Positions 1-8,048 of a stretch of 64,000 nt of DNA are shown here, in pieces. The translations under genes were made by a program, and so were the position numbers. How positions within the stretch are numbered: position 1 is the first letter of the stretch; each line of letters starts with the position of its first letter. Origin of the DNA: Moritella dasanensis ArB 0140 (GTDB lineage: Bacteria; Pseudomonadota; Gammaproteobacteria; Enterobacterales; Moritellaceae); NCBI RefSeq assembly GCF_000276805.1, contig NZ_AKXQ01000012.1, forward strand, positions 1-64,000, written 5' to 3'. The notes under the pieces were generated by a model. The model was not told the origin of the DNA. It did not search any database and was given only the letters and a program-made list of their open reading frames with translations.

Positions 1-202
1 TGTTATAACATAACAATTAATTGCGAAAGAAAATATTCAAATATAGTATTATTTTATTAAATGTAAATTGGTTGCCTTAAGCTCATTGGGGACATTCGCT
101 TTTCCATAAAGTTATTGGTGCACTTTTACCTGAGTTAAACGCATAAGTCTGTCAATATTTAGGAAACTTGTTACAATGCTATTTTTTGATTTTAGGTAGA
201 CT

Positions 203-532
203 ATGAATAATAGTAATGATCCGCTACAAGGCGTTAAACTTGAACAGATTCTAACCGAGCTAGAGAAGAAAATTGGTTGGGAGAAGATGGGTGAGTTACT
301 TAATATTCGTTGTTTTACCAATAAAGCGCGTCTTAAATCAAGTTTGAAATTTCTGCGTACAACCCCTTGGGCACGCAGTAGAGTTGAAATTTTATACCTA
401 AAAACATTTTGTAGTAAGCATAAAGAAACGGGGAAATTAATCAGGGCGATACTCGCTCAGAATACAGCAGTAGCAGAAACGACTTCCACCAAGCCCGCTC
501 CCTTTGTTTGGCCAACATTGAAAGAAAAATAG
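203..532 (+). CDS. VF530 family (DUF2132) small protein
   Basis: A 109-residue protein whose residues 5-70 match my recollection of the VF530/DUF2132 family: the DPLQGVKLEQILTEL start, the GWEKMGELLNIRCF centre and the SSLKFLRTTPWAR segment. The family is small, single-domain and mostly helical, found widely in marine gammaproteobacteria, and described as possibly DNA-binding; its role is not established. The tail after about residue 85 (Ala/Thr/Pro rich) looks disordered. AGGTAG lies a few bases before the ATG. It stands alone, pointing away from the membrane-protein gene downstream. The 202 bases before it hold no gene I can see. Confidence 0.85.
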   Translation: MNNSNDPLQGVKLEQILTELEKKIGWEKMGELLNIRCFTNKARLKSSLKFLRTTPWARSRVEILYLKTFCSKHKETGKLIRAILAQNTAVAETTSTKPAPFVWPTLKEK

Positions 533-663
533 ACTTATGTGACACTGAATACATAAATATTTGAAAATCTTGTATGCTTTTATCTACAGGCGGCATGATG
601 TCATTCGCAAATTTTCGATTATATCTCTGCTGTTAGCGGTTAAACGCTAAGTCTCAGAAATTT

Positions 664-710
664 AAAAAGCCTTAATCTGATATGTTTATATCGTGATTAA
701 GGCTTTTTTT
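664..710. terminator. Intrinsic terminator, probably bidirectional
   Basis: The stem GCCTTAATC/GATTAAGGC (669-677 with 695-703), with an inner GATAT/ATATC stem, is flanked by A-run and T-run. It serves the left-reading membrane-protein gene, whose last codons lie inside it, and could also stop the rightward VF530 transcript. A related copy lies at 11835-11874. Confidence 0.75.
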
Positions 711-1178
711 GTGGCCATTATTTAAAACCATCTTTATTGTGATCTGTTTTTTTAACTTTGCTATTTCAACTTTTAATGCTTTATGCTCACGTCTACGATT
801 AGTTTCCAGATGATAATAATATTCAACAAATTCTTTATATGACGTGCTTCTCAGCGCTAAAACACACAACAATGGGAATAAAATACTAATCACGTGTAAA
901 GGCCAAAATTCCAACCCAGCATGCATAAAACCGCTTACAGCTAGGCCAAGTTGAAATGCACAATTATATGTATTCCATTTAGAGAAAAAAGCTAAGCCAT
1001 GAATTACTATCATGCTATTAGGTATACAAACCCATAGTGTCATAATACAAACTGAGGCGATCCCATATTCGGCTATACCGACACGATCAAACATATTAAA
1101 CATCATGTCAAAAATGGTTATTAATAACCCCCCTCCTATCATTAGCAACATACTAACTACTACTGGGCGGCACTTCAC
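672..1178 (-). CDS. Hypothetical four-helix membrane protein
   Basis: I do not recognise the family. The 168-residue product shows about four hydrophobic segments (roughly residues 5-25, 38-60, 72-90 and 92-110), then a charged helix (about 118-145, rich in Glu, Lys and Arg) that could form a short cytoplasmic coiled coil. The extreme C-terminus is encoded inside a transcription terminator. The assigned start is GTG with an AAGG directly against it, which is poor spacing; an ATG nine codons further in (1151) is an alternative. Membrane location is inferred from hydrophobicity only. Confidence 0.55.
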   Translation of the reverse strand: MKCRPVVVSMLLMIGGGLLITIFDMMFNMFDRVGIAEYGIASVCIMTLWVCIPNSMIVIHGLAFFSKWNTYNCAFQLGLAVSGFMHAGLEFWPLHVISILFPLLCVLALRSTSYKEFVEYYYHLETNRRREHKALKVEIAKLKKQITIKMVLNNGHKKSLNHDINISD

Positions 1179-1307
1179 CCTTATTCACGGGCTTTTTTAT
1201 TTAACGGTTCTGACCCCCTTAAGTTTGGTGTTTTATATATCCCCTCATTAACACTCCTTTGTTCGTTGCAATTATTCTATGCGGTGATTTTATCCAATAG
1301 ATTAATA

Positions 1308-1320
1308 AAACTAAATCCAC
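1308..1320 (+). promoter_or_regulatory. 13-bp motif shared with the propeller-gene promoter
   Basis: AAACTAAATCCAC ends 114 bases before the aldehyde dehydrogenase ATG; the identical 13-mer occurs at 4648-4660. It sits between the arms of a widely spaced inverted repeat, ATGCGGT (1279-1285) and ACCGCAT (1351-1357). An activator or repressor site is inferred from the duplication alone. Confidence 0.4.
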
Positions 1321-1434
1321 TTCTAAATAACAGTAAATAGATAAAAGCCGACCGCATGGTTAGTATTGTTTCATCGAGAAGCGCATAGGCGTTACTTCTT
1401 ATTCAATACGATTCCCTTATTAGAGGTCGACAAA

Positions 1435-2835
1435 ATGAACATATTTAAAACACAATTTGATGCCGTGAGTAACGCGCTCCGTAACACTCCTGTTTCAACG
1501 CTTGTACAGCGCTCTGAAAAACTTTTATCACTAAGATCTCAACTGGTTTCATCAACGCCTGCTTTAATTGAATCGTTAAGCCTTGATTACGGGCATCGAA
1601 GTGCGCAAGACACACTTGTTGCTGACATCATGCCTTGTATCTCGAACATTGATTACACGCTTGAACATCTTTATGAATGGTCTGCACCTTCTCATCGTGA
1701 GCCTGGTACGTTGCTTGCGGGTACTTCAGAGGTGCAAGTTATCTACCAACCTAAAGGGGTCGTGGGCATTATTACGCCGTGGAATTTCCCTATTCAACTC
1801 TCCGTCGAACCCCTCATCGCCGCAATCGCTGCCGGTAATCGCGTCATGATTAAGCTGAGTGAACTCACCCCTAATCTAAATGCGGTGTTGAAATTGTTGT
1901 TAGCAAGCGTATTTGATGAAACTGAAGTAATGGTGATGGAGATGATTGAAAAATCAGGACCTGCATTTAGCGCGTTACCATTTGACCATCTATTTTTTAC
2001 GGGCTCACCAAGAGTCGGTAAGTTAGTGATGAAAGCGGCGGCGGATAATTTAACACCTGTGACATTAGAACTAGGCGGGAAATCCCCGGTTATTATCGAT
2101 GATGAAATCGCGTTATCAATGGCAGTCGAGCGCATTATTCTCGGCAAGAGCCTAAATAGTGGGCAAGTCTGTGTCGCCCCTGATTATGTGTTAATTCCTG
2201 AAGGTAAAGAGCAGGCCTTTATTAAAGAGTATCAAGGCCAGTTTTCACTGTTATACCCTGAAGGTGTTGCTAGCGAACAATGGACATCCATTGTCAATAC
2301 GCCGCAATTTGAACGTTTAGCGAACTTATTAGACGTTGAAATAAAGCAGGGTAAAGCAGTGATCCCAGCCCATGAAAATGCTGTTAATGCAGCAGCACAT
2401 CGCATGGTGACTCATTTTGTAATTAATCCTGAATTAACATCAACTGTGATGCAAGAAGAGATATTTGGCCCTATTTTACCGATTATTACTTACCAACATC
2501 TAGATGAAGCAATTGCGTTAATTAACAGTAAAGACAAACCCCTTGCATTGTATTTAATGTCTGAGAATGAAATGTTGCAAGAACATATCAAACACACGAT
2601 GCATTCGGGTGGCATGTGTATTAATGATGCTATTTTCCATATTGCTGCGGATGATGCACCGTTTGGAGGAATAGGGGGGTCGGGCATGGGTAACTACCAC
2701 GGTAAAGAAGGTTTTATTACCTTATCACATGCTAAAACCGTCATGAAAACGGGTAAAGCACATCACATGAAAGCGTTATTTATGGCCGGTGAAAATGAAT
2801 TTAAATCAGCTGTGGCTGCACACTTTAACCTATAA
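1435..2835 (+). CDS. Coniferyl aldehyde dehydrogenase-like enzyme (ALDH superfamily)
   Basis: A 466-residue NAD(P)-dependent aldehyde dehydrogenase, expected to oxidise an aromatic or other bulky aldehyde to the acid in the cytoplasm. ALDH landmarks are intact: TPWNFPIQL (Asn117), the cofactor loop FFTGSPRVGK (about 187-196), ELGGK with general base Glu212, and GQVCVAPDY with nucleophile Cys246. The NSGQVCVAPDY form is the one I associate with the coniferyl aldehyde dehydrogenase (CalB) branch; the actual substrate is unknown. I start at the ATG preceded by AGAGG rather than at 1366, which would add a basic 23-residue leader with no family counterpart. The alcohol dehydrogenase follows in the same direction after 49 bases, suggesting one transcript. 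Confidence 0.85.
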   Translation: MNIFKTQFDAVSNALRNTPVSTLVQRSEKLLSLRSQLVSSTPALIESLSLDYGHRSAQDTLVADIMPCISNIDYTLEHLYEWSAPSHREPGTLLAGTSEVQVIYQPKGVVGIITPWNFPIQLSVEPLIAAIAAGNRVMIKLSELTPNLNAVLKLLLASVFDETEVMVMEMIEKSGPAFSALPFDHLFFTGSPRVGKLVMKAAADNLTPVTLELGGKSPVIIDDEIALSMAVERIILGKSLNSGQVCVAPDYVLIPEGKEQAFIKEYQGQFSLLYPEGVASEQWTSIVNTPQFERLANLLDVEIKQGKAVIPAHENAVNAAAHRMVTHFVINPELTSTVMQEEIFGPILPIITYQHLDEAIALINSKDKPLALYLMSENEMLQEHIKHTMHSGGMCINDAIFHIAADDAPFGGIGGSGMGNYHGKEGFITLSHAKTVMKTGKAHHMKALFMAGENEFKSAVAAHFNL

Positions 2836-2884
2836 CCATTGAGGGCACGGATGCCAAAGTTATTACTAATAAAGAGGTTCCCAA

Positions 2885-4111
2885 ATGAGTATTTCAACAT
2901 GTCACTTTACCGTTAAAAAACAAGTTTTTATTGGTTATGCAAAACTAATGAAACCTATCTTCAATCGCCTTCAATTTCCAACACCAGAAGTGATAGCCAA
3001 TAACCAAGCACTGGCGGATATGGTCGAACAGTTACAATTAAAAGGCATCAAACGTCCGATGATTATCACTGACAATGTCTTTAGCACGTTACCGGCTTTC
3101 CAGTTGCTACTAGATGTCTTTGAATTGACTGATATCGAATATAGTGTTTTTGATGAGGTCGTGCCCGATCCTGATTTTTTGGTTATCGATAAAGGTATTA
3201 ATGCCTGCAAAGCGCATAACTTTGATGCCGTTATTGCGATTGGTGGCGGCTCTTCGATTGATGCGGCTAAAGTCATTAATACCTGTGCATTTAATGATGT
3301 TAAAGCAAGAAAGGTTGTTGGCATGTTCAAAATTAAGCATAAAGGGGCTTATTTTGTCGCAATTCCGACCACCTCGGGTACGGGGTCAGAAACAACGATT
3401 GTGTCAGTGATGACAGATGAGAATGATCATCAAAAGAAACCGGTTGTGAGCATGAAAATTGTGCCAGACATGGCGGTTTTAGACCCTCGATTAATGGTCG
3501 GGTTACCGCCACATATTACCGCTGCTACGGGTATGGATGCCTTAACCCATGCGATGGAATCGTATTTAAGCCTGTATTCGACACCTGAGTTAGATAAGTT
3601 AAATTTAATCACGATTCGAGATATTTTTAGTTATCTTCCAGCATGTTATGGTGACCAGTCTGGTTCACTTGAACATCGTTTAAAAATGGCTGAAGCATCC
3701 CATAATGCAGGGGTTTCCTTTACGCAAACCAGTGTGGGTTGGGTGCATGGTATTGCGCATCAACTGGGCGCGTTTTATAAAATGCCTCATGGGCTTGCTA
3801 ACGCATTAGTACTGCCACATGTTTTAAAATTTTACGTGCCAGCGGCGACCAAGCGTATGGCTGAAATGGCCGATGCTATTGGTATTACGCAAGGCAGTGA
3901 CTTACAAAAAGCCAATCAGTTAGTTGATCGCGTGAGCGCCTTGTGTATTGAACTTAATATTGAAGTGAAACCCGGGATGATCAAATTCATGGATTTAAAA
4001 GTGATGAGTAAAAATATTATTAATGAGGCGTATATGAGCCCGTACCCTGTGCCTCGATATTTTGAGTCTCAACATGCACTTGAAGGTTTTATTTACACGA
4101 TTTTTAAATAA
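2885..4111 (+). CDS. Iron-containing alcohol dehydrogenase
   Basis: A 408-residue group III (iron-type) alcohol dehydrogenase, interconverting an alcohol and an aldehyde with NAD(P). The nucleotide site GGGSSIDAAK is at about 120-129. The metal ligands of the family are visible as Asp218 and His222 (GMDALTHAME), His288 (WVHGIAH) and His302 (MPHG). The N-terminal 20 residues are longer than in many relatives. AAAGAGG precedes the ATG at good spacing. It is probably co-transcribed with the aldehyde dehydrogenase, so the pair could carry an alcohol through aldehyde to acid; direction and substrate are inferred. Its stop codon abuts a gene remnant that reads on directly from it. Confidence 0.88.
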   Translation: MSISTCHFTVKKQVFIGYAKLMKPIFNRLQFPTPEVIANNQALADMVEQLQLKGIKRPMIITDNVFSTLPAFQLLLDVFELTDIEYSVFDEVVPDPDFLVIDKGINACKAHNFDAVIAIGGGSSIDAAKVINTCAFNDVKARKVVGMFKIKHKGAYFVAIPTTSGTGSETTIVSVMTDENDHQKKPVVSMKIVPDMAVLDPRLMVGLPPHITAATGMDALTHAMESYLSLYSTPELDKLNLITIRDIFSYLPACYGDQSGSLEHRLKMAEASHNAGVSFTQTSVGWVHGIAHQLGAFYKMPHGLANALVLPHVLKFYVPAATKRMAEMADAIGITQGSDLQKANQLVDRVSALCIELNIEVKPGMIKFMDLKVMSKNIINEAYMSPYPVPRYFESQHALEGFIYTIFK

Positions 4112-4459
4112 AGACCCCGCGATTTTCAACAAAAGCAGAGCTTATTGATGCGCTTTATATCTTTATCAAGTCAGGCTTCCCATTTTTATCAGTGCCAGAA
4201 AATGTAAGTATTGAAGAACAATTATCTTTTATGTGGCGTAATAGCTTTTTAGGTAAAAGCTATTACGCCGTTATCGAACTCTACGACATGGTCGCTAAAG
4301 GCCTGGCTGACAACCAGATAGCATATCAATATTCTCGTTGAGTCGATTGAAACACAATTCATATCGACGGCATTATTGATACATGCACAAAATGAAATTA
4401 GTGTAGAAGATTATATTGAAGAAAGTTTACAGATCATGTTAGGAATCATGAATATTTAG
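4108..4459 (+). pseudogene. Decayed regulator remnant, probably TetR-family C-terminal part
   Basis: Right at the alcohol dehydrogenase stop a second frame opens (FSTKAELIDALYIFIKSG, then VSIEEQLSFMWRN and YAVIELYDMVAKGLADNQ). It hits TGA at 4339-4341, but continues after a one-base frame change as VESIETQFISTALLIHAQN to a TAG at 4457-4459. Together this gives about 115 coherent residues with no start and no helix-turn-helix. The composition and the KAELIDALY..IK pattern resemble the segment following the HTH in TetR/AcrR regulators. The TetR label is judgement without a search. A deletion has probably fused the operon end to the regulator's 3' half. Confidence 0.5.
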
Positions 4460-4788
4460 GCATTAGCTATTGTCTCTTTGTCGTTACTTAACTATTAGGT
4501 TTAGTGACGGCTCACCTAGTTAAAGTTTAAATGCTCATCACCCCAACTCCACTGTTACTGATTATCCTGCTCATTGTAACTCACTGTTAGCCCGTCTGTT
4601 CAATCTAGATTCATACCGATCTTGGATCACCGGTTGATTGCTGAATGAAACTAAATCCACATTTTAAGGCTGTTGATTGTTGCCGAACGTACGGTTGGTT
4701 ATTATGGCATCACTTAGAGAGAGCGGGGATAACCCATTGAAACTCCTCTTGTTGAGCTTATAAACTAACTATTTTACAAAGGGTTACT
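4460..4788. other. Intergenic region upstream of the propeller gene
   Basis: This stretch of 329 bases has no convincing ORF on either strand. It contains the repeated 13-bp motif at 4648-4660 and must hold the promoter of the downstream secreted protein; a ribosome site (AAAGGG, about 4778) lies just before that gene. I see no terminator hairpin for the dehydrogenase operon here. Confidence 0.6.
4648..4660 (+). promoter_or_regulatory. Second copy of the 13-bp promoter motif
   Basis: AAACTAAATCCAC is identical to 1308-1320 and ends 128 bases before the propeller-gene ATG, a distance similar to that at the aldehyde dehydrogenase gene. Both copies are preceded by a CGGT(T)GATT-like string some 20-30 bases upstream. 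The function is inferred from position. Confidence 0.4.
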
Positions 4789-6753
4789 ATGAAATCATCT
4801 AAACTAGCACTTATCATTCCAGCTGCAATCCTATTCTCAAATGGCGTTCAAGCAAACGCCGATGTTTCATTCAATGCACATGTTGAATCAGATCATCATC
4901 AAGTGACAGAATCAAACGTTTCATTATGGGTTGCACAAGCGGGTCAATCACCAGTGATCATTGCTCAAGGCAAAAGTGGTACTACCGGTGACATTAAATT
5001 TACAGATATCGAGAAACAAGCGGGTGGTGTTTATTACCTAACGGCGAAAGGCGGTAAAGTTGATGGAAAAACCGTTAACAACTACAGCAGTTTATCGATT
5101 CTTAACCATGAGCAACAAGGTGATGTGGTAGTCAATGAAATTACAACAGTCGGTTCAATTTGGCCAAATGCACAATTGTTATCAGCTGAAGGTGGTTTAA
5201 GTGGTTCAAAAAATGGGTTACTCATTGGCTCTGAGCAAGTGCAGAATCTAACGAATGTACAAACAGGTAGTTTTGGTGACACGGCATTAAACGGTGATAA
5301 CTTAACTAACTCTGAAACGATAGGTCGAATGAATACCTTAGCGGCATTAACCACATTATGTGGTGCAGAGCAAAGCCGTGATAAATGTGATGACTTTTTA
5401 GAAGTAACATCAAGCGATAATACCATTGAAGCGTTAGTTAAAATTGCGAAAACACCTTATATGCACAATGCTGAGCTGTTTGACTTATTTAAGACAGCTT
5501 ATACCTACCCTAAAGGTGAGCAACGTCGTGATACAGATTATTTACCTTACCTAAGCTACCAACCTGAAGATTTTGCATTAATGGTACGTTTGAATGGCGG
5601 TGGTATTTATTCTCCGGGGCGTATGATGTTTGATAACCAAGGTCAATTATGGAGTGGTCAAAACTGGATGCCAGGCTCTCAATCGGGTTTGAATACTGCG
5701 ATTGGTGGTGGTGTGATTCGTTTAGCTGCAAGTGGTAAAGCGTTATCGCCAGCATTAGTGGGCTATAACGGACAAGATTTAGACGGTATCGGTTGGGGGA
5801 CAACGGTCTCTTCAGATAAAGTATGGGTGAGTACGTTTAATGCAAAAGTAGGGGTATTTGATTTAAATGGCAACGTATTAGGTCCTGCAACCATTGACGG
5901 TCCTAATGGTCAATTACAAGGGTTAGCGACAGCGCCAAACGGTGACGTATGGGTTGCTGATAATCAAATGAATCAAATGATTGTCTTCCCTGATGGCGAT
6001 TACACTAAAGGCCACATTGTTAAAGTACCTGGTTTAAAGCGTCCATTTGCGGTTGCTGTTGATAATGATAACGTGGTTTGGGTGACAAATAACGGTTCAA
6101 TGACGGTAACACGATTTGAAGCCGGCAAGCCAAATGAGGCAATGCAAATTAAAACAGGTATTGCACCACGTGGATTAGCAATTGATTCAAAAGGTAATGT
6201 TTGGGTCGGTGCGAATTTATCACCAGGTTACCCATTACCAAACATTCCAAAAGGGTCGAGCATCATTGATGAGTTCCGTATCTCAATTGATAACATGTTT
6301 GCACATCAAGCAGAGATCCCTAAAACAGGCAATGTAACGATGATTTCTCCAGATGGTAAAGTATTAAAATCTAACTTATTAGACAAAGAAGTTTACGCAG
6401 CTTGGGGGGTGAGTATTGATGGTGGTGATAACGTATTTGTAGGTGATTTCTTAGGCACTGGTTTTATCCAAATACGCGGAGACAATACAAGTAGCTATGC
6501 TGGTGATGTGAAAATTGGCGAAAAAACGCACGCTTACAAAAGTGGCATCATGCAAGAAACCACTGACACCATGATTGATGATGCAGGTAATGTTTGGGTC
6601 GCAAACAACTGGAATGTTATCCCTGCATTACTTGATAAAAACCCAGACCGTCGTACAGCAACTATGGGGGGTGGTAATGGCATAGTAGTGGTTTACGGTA
6701 TTGCACAACCTGTTCAAAATCCATTGATTGGTCAAGTTCGCCCAGTAAACTAA
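4789..6753 (+). CDS. Secreted NHL/Vgb-like beta-propeller protein
   Basis: A 654-residue exported protein. Residues 1-22 form a signal peptide ending near VQA-NA. Residues 23 to about 115 look like a beta-rich, carboxypeptidase-regulatory-like domain. A helical segment (about 175-250) carries LTTLCGAEQSRDKCDDFL, with two cysteines able to pair. From about 265 to 645 come repeated blades of the NHL/virginiamycin B lyase-like type: GQLWSGQNW, GDVWVADNQ, NVVWVTNNG, GNVWVGAN, DNVFVGDF and GNVWVANNW. Such proteins may bind ligands or act as lactonases or lyases; no activity can be assigned here. It is probably periplasmic or extracellular. A fragment of a second copy lies at 7845-7978. Confidence 0.7.
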   Translation: MKSSKLALIIPAAILFSNGVQANADVSFNAHVESDHHQVTESNVSLWVAQAGQSPVIIAQGKSGTTGDIKFTDIEKQAGGVYYLTAKGGKVDGKTVNNYSSLSILNHEQQGDVVVNEITTVGSIWPNAQLLSAEGGLSGSKNGLLIGSEQVQNLTNVQTGSFGDTALNGDNLTNSETIGRMNTLAALTTLCGAEQSRDKCDDFLEVTSSDNTIEALVKIAKTPYMHNAELFDLFKTAYTYPKGEQRRDTDYLPYLSYQPEDFALMVRLNGGGIYSPGRMMFDNQGQLWSGQNWMPGSQSGLNTAIGGGVIRLAASGKALSPALVGYNGQDLDGIGWGTTVSSDKVWVSTFNAKVGVFDLNGNVLGPATIDGPNGQLQGLATAPNGDVWVADNQMNQMIVFPDGDYTKGHIVKVPGLKRPFAVAVDNDNVVWVTNNGSMTVTRFEAGKPNEAMQIKTGIAPRGLAIDSKGNVWVGANLSPGYPLPNIPKGSSIIDEFRISIDNMFAHQAEIPKTGNVTMISPDGKVLKSNLLDKEVYAAWGVSIDGGDNVFVGDFLGTGFIQIRGDNTSSYAGDVKIGEKTHAYKSGIMQETTDTMIDDAGNVWVANNWNVIPALLDKNPDRRTATMGGGNGIVVVYGIAQPVQNPLIGQVRPVN

Positions 6754-6772
6754 AACATGATAAACACACAAA

Positions 6773-6809
6773 AAAGAAGCTGAATAGTTAATATTCAGCC
6801 TCTTTTTTT
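6773..6809 (+). terminator. Intrinsic terminator after the propeller gene
   Basis: The stem GCTGAATA/TATTCAGC with a 5-base loop is followed by CCTCTTTTTTT, 19 bases after the stop codon. Confidence 0.85.
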
Positions 6810-6865
6810 AGAATCAGCTTAATAGCATTAACCATTTTTAATATTAACCCTAAAGGTGAAAACAC

Positions 6866-7237
6866 ATGAATTCATTATTAACGAGTACATTGTTATGGGG
6901 CGGAATCATTACCCTTACCGCTGGCTTGCAAGGCATCATTCTTGATAAGTACTTACAGTTTAGTTATAAAACATCTATCACAGAGCCCATGGGACGCTTG
7001 TTCTCACGTATTTGGGGGTTTAATACTTTTATACTTGGGGCATTAATGATTACAGCGTCTCAAAACCCAGCACTGGTAACGGTCATCACAATTGCGGCTA
7101 TTTTCTCAAAAACGTTATTAGTAGGCTCTATTCTGTTGACTGAACGTGGTTCACTAAGATCCCCAATGAAAGCGATTATTGGTGTTGACACTCTGATGGT
7201 AGTGCTACTCATTTATGGTCTTACTGTGATTAGTTAA
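6866..7237 (+). CDS. Small four-helix membrane protein, unknown
   Basis: I do not recognise a family for this 123-residue protein. It has four hydrophobic segments (about residues 5-25, 48-65, 68-88 and 102-121) joined by short loops; the first loop (DKYLQFSYKTSITEPMG) is the longest. AAAGGTGAAAACAC supplies a ribosome site before the ATG. It lies between the secreted propeller protein and the GFA-fold protein, all in one direction, but a terminator separates it from the propeller gene. Integral inner-membrane location is inferred from hydrophobicity. Confidence 0.6.
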   Translation: MNSLLTSTLLWGGIITLTAGLQGIILDKYLQFSYKTSITEPMGRLFSRIWGFNTFILGALMITASQNPALVTVITIAAIFSKTLLVGSILLTERGSLRSPMKAIIGVDTLMVVLLIYGLTVIS

Positions 7238-7264
7238 GTAAGCGGGAATAAATAATAATCACAA

Positions 7265-7286
7265 GGGCCTTCTTTCAAAGGAAGGT
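7265..7286 (+). terminator. Short hairpin between the membrane and GFA genes
   Basis: GGCCTTC pairs with GAAGGTC around an 8-base loop; only a weak T-rich tail (ATTTAATTA) follows. It may be a poor terminator or an mRNA structure near the next gene's start. Confidence 0.35.
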
Positions 7287-7303
7287 CATTTAATTAATAT
7301 TAA

Positions 7304-7816
7304 ATGTCAGTATCAGAAAGTAAGGGATATAACGTGCCGTTAAAAAATATAATCAAAGGTCAGTGTTCTTGTGGTCAATGTCAATTTGAACTAGAAGGGA
7401 GAGCTCTATTTCGTATCATTTGTCATTGCAATATTTGCCAACGATACAATCAAGGACAATATGCAGACAATACTATTTTCAAAGTAAAAAAGATGAAACT
7501 AAATGATCCAGAAAGTAATACTTTTGAGTATCATCGGTTACCTAAAATGGTTTCTCGTGGCCGATGTTCGCAATGTTCAATGCCAACAATTGAGAAATTT
7601 ACACTTATCCCTCAGGCTAATATCGTTATTATACCCAATGCGAATTTACCTAAAGAGTATTTATTGATGCAGCCTGCAGCTCATATTTGCTGTGCAACGA
7701 AACAGTCCCCCATTAACGATAACATTAAAAAAATCAATGGTGATTTAACGAGTCAATTAGTTTTTACTGGGCTTTTATTTAAATCGTATTTTTTCGGTCC
7801 CATTAATAATCATTAA
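7304..7816 (+). CDS. GFA/CENP-V fold zinc protein
   Basis: A 170-residue protein with the cysteine pattern of the glutathione-dependent formaldehyde-activating (GFA)/CENP-V family: CSCGQC (about 21-26), CHCNIC (about 40-45) and CSQC (about 88-91). These would bind structural and catalytic zinc. The family is named for spontaneous-adduct formaldehyde chemistry, but most members have no proven substrate, so function here is open. After residue 125 the sequence departs from the compact core, with a CC pair and a hydrophobic tail. Three 10-bp tandem repeats overlap its stop codon. The start is the first ATG; no strong ribosome site is visible. Confidence 0.7.
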   Translation: MSVSESKGYNVPLKNIIKGQCSCGQCQFELEGRALFRIICHCNICQRYNQGQYADNTIFKVKKMKLNDPESNTFEYHRLPKMVSRGRCSQCSMPTIEKFTLIPQANIVIIPNANLPKEYLLMQPAAHICCATKQSPINDNIKKINGDLTSQLVFTGLLFKSYFFGPINNH

Positions 7817-7830
7817 TAATCATTAATGAT
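7801..7830 (+). repeat. 10-bp tandem repeat over the GFA stop codon
   Basis: CATTAATAAT occurs twice, followed by CATTAATGAT. The array supplies the last codons (Ile-Asn-Asn-His) and the stop of the GFA gene, so copy-number change would alter the C-terminus. Confidence 0.7.
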
Positions 7831-7844
7831 TATTCATATTTCAC

Positions 7845-7978
7845 TCTATGACAGCAGCCCCCTTTGAAGCTTATAACCCCTATAAAGCGATTCAAATTTA
7901 AACGGGTATCGCCCTAGACATTTAGCTATCGACTCGCAAGGATATATATTGGTAGGTGCTAATGATTCTCTGGACTAG
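7845..7978 (+). pseudogene. Fragment of a second beta-propeller gene
   Basis: Translation from 7845 gives SMTAAPFEAYNPYKAIQI, then TAA (7899-7901), then TGIA; after a one-base deletion it gives PRHLAIDSQGYILVGAN and a stop at 7976-7978. This aligns residue for residue with SMTVTRFEAGKPNEAMQI-K-TGIA-PRGLAIDSKGNVWVGAN of the intact propeller protein, so about 40 codons are homologous with one nonsense change and one frameshift. No start or other blades survive nearby. The likely origin is a former tandem duplicate that has been mostly deleted. Confidence 0.75.
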
Positions 7979-8048
7979 CTTCTTCTTGCTCCCCGCGCTG
8001 TTGCTATGACACGTGAAACCTAAATTTAGATTATCTTAAGGCAATATT

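Noticed and set aside
1012-1251. Rightward 79-residue frame opposite the hypothetical membrane gene
   Set aside because: Composition follows the complementary strand, no ribosome site, no family resemblance.
1160-1255. Sequence with GGGCTTTTTTA and TCTGACCCCCTTAAG looking like an insertion-sequence edge or terminator
   Set aside because: No clean stem, no matching terminal repeat or target duplication, and no transposase nearby.
1366-1434. Upstream extension of the aldehyde dehydrogenase (start at 1366)
   Set aside because: Adds 23 basic residues without family counterpart, and the AGAGG ribosome site supports the ATG at 1435.
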